Source: Streptomyces sp. 71268 (GTDB lineage: Bacteria; Actinomycetota; Actinomycetes; Streptomycetales; Streptomycetaceae). Taken from it: DNA of 64,000 nt. The translations under genes and the position numbers were made by a program. Under the pieces are notes generated by a model. That model was not told where the DNA came from. It worked only from the letters and a program-made list of their open reading frames with translations, and made no database searches. Location: NCBI RefSeq assembly GCF_029392895.1, contig NZ_CP114200.1:2015001-2079000 (forward strand), in the 5' to 3' direction. This document shows positions 58,605 to 64,000 of the stretch, in pieces. Every line of letters starts with the position of its first letter. Positions within the stretch are counted from its first letter, which is position 1.

Positions 58605-60065
58605 CTACAGGTCGATGCCGGTGAACACCATGACGCGCTCGTAGGTGTAGTCGTCCATGGCGAAGCGGACGCCTTCGCGTCCGACGCCGGACTGCTTGGC
58701 GCCGCCGTACGGCATCTGGTCGGCCCGGTAGGAGGGAACATCGCCGATGATGACGCCGCCGACCTCCAGCGCGCGGTGCGCGCGGAAGGCGGCTCGGGTG
58801 TCGTGCGTGAAGACGCCCGCCTGCAAGCCGTACTTGGAGTCGTTGACGGCCTGGAAGGCCGCGTCCTCACCGTCGACCTTGTGGAGCGTCAGCACGGGGC
58901 CGAAGATCTCCTCGCGGGCGAGGGTGGTGTCGGCGGGGACGTCGGCGAGGACGGTCGGGGCGTAGGAGGCTCCGTCGCGCTTGCCGCCGGTGAGCAGCGT
59001 GGCCCCGCCCCGTACGGCCTCTTCAACCCAGGATTCGACGCGCTTCGCGGCGTCCTCGCTGACCAGTGGGCCGACCTCGGTGGCCTCGTCTGAGGGGTCG
59101 CCCGTGACCTGCGCCTCGACGGCGGCCACGACCTTGGGGACGAGCCGTTCGTACAGCGACGCGTCCGCGATCACGCGCTGGACGGAGATGCAGGACTGGC
59201 CGCCCTGGTAGTTGGAGAACGTCGCGATGCGGGTCGCGGCCCAGTCGAGGTCCGCCTCGGAGGCGAAGTCCGGGAGGACGACGGCCGCCCCGTTGCCCCC
59301 GAGTTCCAGCGTGCAGTGCTTGCGCGGCACCGACTCCATGATCGCGTAGCCGACCTTGTCGGAACCCGTGAAGGAGATGACCGGCAGCCGCTCGTCCTGC
59401 ACCAGTGCGGGCATGCGGTCGTTGGGTACGGGCAGCACCGACCAGGAACCCGCCGGGAGGTCGGTCTCGGCCAGCAGCTCGCCGAGCAGCAGAGCCGACA
59501 GCGGAGTGGCGGGTGCGGGCTTCAGGATGATCGGCGTGCCGACGGCGATCGCCGGGGCGACCTTGTGCGCGCAGAGGTTCAGCGGGAAGTTGAACGGGGC
59601 GATGCCCAGCACGGTGCCGCGCGGGAAGCGACGCGTGAGCGCCAGCCGCCCGACCCCGCCGGCGTCGGTGTCCAGGCGCTGGGCCTCCCCGCCGTTGAAC
59701 CGGCGGGCCTCCTCCGTCGCGAAGCGGAACACGGAGATCGCCCGCCCAACCTCGCCACGGGCCCACTTCATGGGCTTGCCGTTCTCGGCGGAGATGAGTT
59801 GAGCGATCTCCTCGGTGCGCTCGGCAAGGCGCTTCGTCACGTGGTCGAGGGCGGCGGCCCGCACGTGCGCGGGGGTGGCCGAGAACTCGGCCTGCACCGC
59901 TACGGAGGCGGCCACGGCCTCCTCGACCTGGGCCTCGGTGGGAATGCTCACGGTGCCGACGAGCCGGTTGTCCCAGGGGGACGTGACGTCGAAGGTGTCC
60001 TCGCCGGTCGCCGCGCGGCCAGCGAGCCAGAAAGCGTGGGTGGCAGATTCTTGAGTGACTGACAC
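58605..60065 (-). CDS. aldehyde dehydrogenase (NAD(P)+)
   Basis: 486-aa ALDH-superfamily enzyme. The catalytic Glu motif LELGGNGAAVV is near residue 263 and the Cys motif GGQSCISVQRV near 295, and the cofactor loop has FTGSDKVG. EEIFGPVLTL is also present. The substrate cannot be told; succinate-semialdehyde-like or aminoaldehyde substrates are plausible because a PucR-type regulator lies beside it. The GTG start (MSVTQESA) is the first plausible one. Confidence 0.93.
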   Translation of the reverse strand: MSVTQESATHAFWLAGRAATGEDTFDVTSPWDNRLVGTVSIPTEAQVEEAVAASVAVQAEFSATPAHVRAAALDHVTKRLAERTEEIAQLISAENGKPMKWARGEVGRAISVFRFATEEARRFNGGEAQRLDTDAGGVGRLALTRRFPRGTVLGIAPFNFPLNLCAHKVAPAIAVGTPIILKPAPATPLSALLLGELLAETDLPAGSWSVLPVPNDRMPALVQDERLPVISFTGSDKVGYAIMESVPRKHCTLELGGNGAAVVLPDFASEADLDWAATRIATFSNYQGGQSCISVQRVIADASLYERLVPKVVAAVEAQVTGDPSDEATEVGPLVSEDAAKRVESWVEEAVRGGATLLTGGKRDGASYAPTVLADVPADTTLAREEIFGPVLTLHKVDGEDAAFQAVNDSKYGLQAGVFTHDTRAAFRAHRALEVGGVIIGDVPSYRADQMPYGGAKQSGVGREGVRFAMDDYTYERVMVFTGIDL

Positions 60066-60420
60066 AGCGAATCCCGGCCCTTCTGATTGATGGAGGTGGT
60101 GCGGTTAGTGATCGCAGAACGAGTGCTAGACGGCCGGCGGCGGTACGGGGCGGCCATCGCCGACCGGCCCCGGCACCGCTCAGCCTCGCCCGGGCCGAAC
60201 GGCGCAGTTCAGCCCGCATCGCCTGCGCCCTGGGCAGACGGACCACGTACCGGAGTGCTGACACACGCTCTGCCCACACCGTAGGGGCGAATCACGCGTA
60301 CGGCGTTTGTCCGACCCGTAGCACTGCCCGCCCGCCTCGTGCCGGATTGGCACGTGCGGACTGCTCCGTGGGGCTACATGGGCGCTCTCTTCGCGTTCCG
60401 TCGTGGAGGCGACCGTCAGG

Positions 60421-60469
60421 CACGGGGCACGGGGCACGGGGCACGGGGCACGGGGCACGGGGCACGGGG
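60421..60469. repeat. heptamer array, GGGGCAC x7
   Basis: Seven perfect CACGGGG units on the plus strand in the 578-bp spacer between the PucR-type gene and the ALDH gene, both on the minus strand. No linker or CTCCGTG module is attached. I see no gene in the spacer. Confidence 0.95.
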
Positions 60470-60643
60470 CAACGCGCGAAGGCGGCGTGCGGGCACGGGG
60501 ACATTCGAGATTGGCCCGCTCGGCAACGCGTCACGCACCTCGGCGTCTGCCGTACGGGCCTTGCCAGCTCCAATGCCGTCAGCGCGCTCGCGGTCCCTTG
60601 GTGGGCGGTCACTGGTCAGCCGTACAGCGACCCGCGTGCGCGG

Positions 60644-62524
60644 CTACATGCCGGTGGCCTTCAGGGCCAGCCAGAGTTCCATGCGGACGTCGGGGTCGTC
60701 GAGCGAGCGGCCGAGGATCTCCTCGACTCGGCGCATGCGATAGCGCAGCGTGTGGCGATGGACCCGGAGTTCGGCGGCCGCGGCGTCCCACTGGCCGTGC
60801 CGGGAGAGCCATGCCCGGAGGCTCGCCACGAGGTCGCCCCGTCCCGTCGCGTCGTGGTCGTACAGCGCGCGGAGCAGGCCGTCGGCGAAGGCCCGTACGG
60901 CGTCGTCGGCGAGGAGCGGCAGCACCGAACCGGCGGCGACCTGTTCGTGTTCGACGAGTACGCGACCGCGGCGGCGAGCCACGGAGAGGGCTTGCTCAGC
61001 CTGCCGGTAGGCGGTGGCCGCTGCCGTGGGGCCGGCGGGGGCGGAAAGTCCGATGACGAGGCCGTCGTCCGCTGGAGCGCTGCCCCGGGCGCGGGGGCGC
61101 GCCGTACCGCCGCGGCGTGCCTCGGCCGCCTCGGCGTGCTCCGCGCACGCCCTGACCGCCGCTCCCCCATCAGTGGCGAGCACGATCAGGCGCGCCCCGT
61201 CCGGCACGATGAGCACGGCCTCCCCGGTGCGTGCGGTCGCCGCCTCGATGGTGTCCACGAGCGAACCGAGCGGATCGGCCGGCGCCGTGGCCGGCGCGCC
61301 GCCGGAGAGAGAGGCGGCGGAGCTGAGCGGCTGTGCCGGGGGCGTTGCCATGAGCGGGAGGTCGTCCACGGTCGGCGGGGCGCCGGACGCCGCCGCATCG
61401 GACGCCGCCCCGTGAGCCTCCTGCGCGGTGCCGGGTTCCGCGGTCGGCGCGGCATGAGCTTCCCTCGTGGCAGAGGCGGCGGAGGGGGACGGAGCGGCGG
61501 ACGGGGCCGCCGTGTCGGCCCCGTGGGGCGCCGACGGGGCCGCGTGCGGCGTGCTGGCCGGCCCCTCGGCGACGAGCACGCGGAACGGGGCGTCGAGCAG
61601 TTCGCCGTAGAGCTGGCCCGCCACGGCCCGCGCGTGGTCGGGCTCACCAGCGAGGAGCATGCGGAGCAGGGCCGCCCCGAGTCGTTGTTCGGCCTCGCGC
61701 AGCGCACGGGAGCGCTCCGTGGTGAGGGTGAGCAGGGCGACCGCAGAGTGGACGGCGTACCGTTCCGCGGTGCCCAGCGGCGCCCCCGTGCCCACGGCGA
61801 GGACGCCCCGGGTGCGCCGGCCGATGCCCAGCGTCTGGAGCTCTACCCGGTCGGCCACCTCCTCCTCACCCCCGTCCGCTCCGCCGCCCCCGACGACGGC
61901 ACTGGCGGGGGCGGCTCGCTCACGGAGCCGCTCGACGTCGCTGGTGAGCTTGGCCGCACGGCGCGCCGCCCAGTCGGGCGCGGAGCCGATGAGCGTGCCG
62001 GAGGCGTCGTAGAGGGCTGCCCAGCCGTTGAGGTGGGCGGCGAGTCTGGCCAGCAGCGCCGTGGGGCCCTCGGCGCCGATGGCGGCGCGGGTCAGCTCGC
62101 GCTGTGCTTCGAAGCCCGCGGTCACGGCGCGGTACTGGTCGGCGGCGATGGCGGCCGAGACGACCTTGCTGATCGCGATGAACGGGGTACGGCGCGGGAC
62201 GCCGAGCAGCGGCAGTCCGGCCTCGCTGGCGGCCCGTACCAGGGCCGTCGGGACCTGCTCGTAGTTGACGCCGACCGCGAAGCCGAGGCCGACGACGCCC
62301 GCGTCGACGAGCCGCCGCACGTAGCGGCGCATCGCCTCGGGATCTTCCGCGTCCAGCTTCATCGCGGTGATCAGCAGCAGTTCGCCGCCGTCCAGGTACG
62401 GCACGGGGTCGGGGAGCTCGCTGACATGCGCCCACCGCACGGGCGTGTCCAGCCGCCCCTCACCCGCGAGCACGGTCAGCTTCAGGGTGGAGTGGTGGAC
62501 GAGTGAGGCGAGCGTGGGAGGCAT
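60644..62524 (-). CDS. PucR family transcriptional regulator
   Basis: 626-aa regulator. The N-terminal PucR domain (MPPTLASLVHHSTLKLTVLAG, WAHVSELPDPVPYLDGGELLLITAMKL) spans about residues 1-125. A long Ala/Pro/Ser-rich insertion (about 350-440) separates the central GGDEF-like CdaR region. The C-terminal PucR-type helix-turn-helix is at about 570-626 (AAAELRVHRHTLRYRMRRVEEILGR). Such proteins activate purine, proline or GABA catabolism genes; the adjoining ALDH is the likely target. GAAGGTGAC lies 5 nt before ATG 62524. Confidence 0.93.
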   Translation of the reverse strand: MPPTLASLVHHSTLKLTVLAGEGRLDTPVRWAHVSELPDPVPYLDGGELLLITAMKLDAEDPEAMRRYVRRLVDAGVVGLGFAVGVNYEQVPTALVRAASEAGLPLLGVPRRTPFIAISKVVSAAIAADQYRAVTAGFEAQRELTRAAIGAEGPTALLARLAAHLNGWAALYDASGTLIGSAPDWAARRAAKLTSDVERLRERAAPASAVVGGGGADGGEEEVADRVELQTLGIGRRTRGVLAVGTGAPLGTAERYAVHSAVALLTLTTERSRALREAEQRLGAALLRMLLAGEPDHARAVAGQLYGELLDAPFRVLVAEGPASTPHAAPSAPHGADTAAPSAAPSPSAASATREAHAAPTAEPGTAQEAHGAASDAAASGAPPTVDDLPLMATPPAQPLSSAASLSGGAPATAPADPLGSLVDTIEAATARTGEAVLIVPDGARLIVLATDGGAAVRACAEHAEAAEARRGGTARPRARGSAPADDGLVIGLSAPAGPTAAATAYRQAEQALSVARRRGRVLVEHEQVAAGSVLPLLADDAVRAFADGLLRALYDHDATGRGDLVASLRAWLSRHGQWDAAAAELRVHRHTLRYRMRRVEEILGRSLDDPDVRMELWLALKATGM

Positions 62525-62706
62525 GTCACCTTCGTTACGGCTTCGGGCGGCTTCGCTTCGGCGGGATGCGAAGAGTGCGCCGTCTCGTACGAACGGCTCC
62601 TTCCGATTCTGCCTCAATGGAGGAAAGCGCAGGTATCCCGTGTGCGGTAGGGGAGACGGGCAGGGGGTCAGGCCCCTGCCCGCGCACCCTCAGCGGGGGT
62701 CGGTGA

Positions 62707-64000
62707 TCAACCGTTCAGGTTGACCAGCACGGGTGGGGCGCTGTGGCCGCGTACGGAGGTCAGCGACAGCACGGCGTGCCCGGGCGGTACCGCGTGCGCG
62801 AGCTCCGATGCCGACCAGCGCTCCCGCTCCACCGTCCGTACGGTCACCGACTGCGCGGTCGCGGCCTTGCCCGTCGCGACCCGGCGGATGAAGTGCAGCA
62901 CCTTGGTCAGGGGCTCGTCCGAGATGATCTGCCGGTCGGTGACATCGCGCGTCTCCACCCACTCCTTGCCCCACACCTCGGCGAAGTGCGCCCCGTCCCA
63001 CGTCGTCAGCCCGGCGTACGCCATGCGACAGCCCACCGCGCCGAGCAGGGCACTGCGCAGGGCCTGCGGCACGTCGTCGAGGGTACGGAGGGTGAGGACC
63101 GCGCCGGCGTTGGCCGAGCGCAACCGCTGAATGGCGCGCAGGGCCTCCGGGGTGACGGTGTGGGAGGCGTCATCGAGAACGAGGCAGGCGAACAGTGACC
63201 GGTCAGCGCGGCTGACGGCGCTTTCGGCGAACTGCGCCAGGACGAGGCGCGCGAGCAGCCGAGAGGCTTCGGCGTAGCCCCGCTCCGGTAGGTCGATGCG
63301 CACCCGCACCGGATGTTCCAGGGCGCGCAGCGAGAAGGGGCGGCTGGCTCCGTCGGTCTTGAAGAAGTGCGCGAAGGCGGGTCGGTCGAGGAGCGCGAGT
63401 CGCTCGGCGAGCACGGTGCCGATGTCGCCGGGCCGGGCGGCCTGACGCTCCCTGGCGTCGAGTTCGCGGGCCTGCGCCTGCTGCCCGGTGGCTTCGAGCA
63501 CCTTACGGAGCGCCAGCAAGGCCGCCGGCGCGCCTTCCAGGAGCTCGCGCAGTTCGAGAACGGACGGGAAACGGCCGTGCGCCGCCCGGAAGGGGCCGAG
63601 GAGCTGTGCGATGGCGGTGCTGGCGCGCTGGCTCTCCCCGCCGGGCAGGGTGAGCGTCAGGTCGCCGAGCAGCGCTTCGGCCAACATGCCGCCTGCCTCG
63701 TCCGCGTCGGCGGCCCCGCCGTACAGGTCCAGGTCGTATGCCGAGTCCGGCCGCCCGATCTTCACCACGACGTCGAACGCCTCGTCCGGCCCCAGGCCGG
63801 CTCCGGCGGCCCCGACCACCACGACCGCGGCCTGGCCAGCGAGCGCCTGCAGGCACAGCGCCTCCACGACGGGGCCCACCAGCCGCGCCGTCTTCCCGGC
63901 CCCGGGCGGCCCGACCGCCAGCAGGGACGTCCCGAGCACCCCGGGATCGACGGCCAAGCCGACGCCACGGTGCTGGTACGGGTTACGCGGGTCGTCGGCG
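62707..64000 (-). CDS. ATP/GTP-binding protein, C-terminal part (5' end outside window)
   Basis: At least 430 codons open to the right edge. The visible N-terminal part reads DPRNPYQHRGVGLAVDPG and then the Walker A GPPGAGKTARL. A Walker B-like FACLVLDDASHTV lies about 270 residues later. The layout resembles TraG/FtsK-type ATPases annotated as ATP/GTP-binding proteins in Streptomyces. There is no transmembrane segment in the part seen. The function is unknown. It is codirectional with the PucR gene, 182 bp upstream of it. Confidence 0.8.
   Translation of the reverse strand, partial: ADDPRNPYQHRGVGLAVDPGVLGTSLLAVGPPGAGKTARLVGPVVEALCLQALAGQAAVVVVGAAGAGLGPDEAFDVVVKIGRPDSAYDLDLYGGAADADEAGGMLAEALLGDLTLTLPGGESQRASTAIAQLLGPFRAAHGRFPSVLELRELLEGAPAALLALRKVLEATGQQAQARELDARERQAARPGDIGTVLAERLALLDRPAFAHFFKTDGASRPFSLRALEHPVRVRIDLPERGYAEASRLLARLVLAQFAESAVSRADRSLFACLVLDDASHTVTPEALRAIQRLRSANAGAVLTLRTLDDVPQALRSALLGAVGCRMAYAGLTTWDGAHFAEVWGKEWVETRDVTDRQIISDEPLTKVLHFIRRVATGKAATAQSVTVRTVERERWSASELAHAVPPGHAVLSLTSVRGHSAPPVLVNLNG

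Noticed and set aside
25927-60469. Insertion sequence or integron origin of the composite elements
   Set aside because: No transposase, terminal inverted repeats or target duplications could be seen around any copy.

Overview
The window is high-GC DNA with the codon use and gene order of a Streptomyces chromosome core (inferred from recognised genes and from memory of Streptomyces synteny; no database search was possible). It opens with the 5' end of a 16S rRNA gene read leftward off the edge, then its leader. Next come rnj (RNase J), dapA, thyX, two small membrane proteins, a membrane/TPR-like protein with dapB, an M16 peptidase, pnp and rpsO.

From about 12.2 to 34.6 kb lies a complete type VII (ESX/WXG100) secretion locus: eccD, eccC, two WXG100 proteins, two different mycosin proteases, eccB, eccE, a large EspI-like ParA/MinD ATPase and several locus-specific proteins. 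These include a 504-aa WXG/Gly-Pro-rich protein, a 161-aa helical protein, a PQQ-like beta-propeller membrane protein and a 386-aa protein. From 34.8 to 44.2 kb is the translation/transcription cluster rimP-nusA-ylxR-infB-ylxP-rbfA-truB-ribF, all on the minus strand. Then follow a Tat-type lipoprotein, a ferritin-like protein, an APH-fold protein that has lost its catalytic residues, proS, two GNAT proteins and the MEP-pathway group ispG-rseP-dxr. The right end holds a decayed acyl-CoA dehydrogenase, an aldehyde dehydrogenase, a PucR-type regulator and the edge of an ATP/GTP-binding protein.

The most unusual feature is not a gene. About thirteen extragenic spaces carry tandem arrays of two related heptamers, CCCCGTG (GGGGCAC on the other strand) and CTCCGTG (GGAGCAC). 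In five places the two array types are joined in fixed order by a conserved linker close to CCCCCAGGCAGGATCACCG, so this is a composite element and not random slippage. The arrays always lie 3' of at least one gene, never in a divergent promoter space, and inflate spacers that are normally short, such as nusA-ylxR. The GGGG arrays fit the G-quadruplex pattern. Between one convergent gene pair the heptamers sit in inverted orientation and form a 21-bp hairpin. I find no transposase, phage gene, tRNA or CRISPR array.
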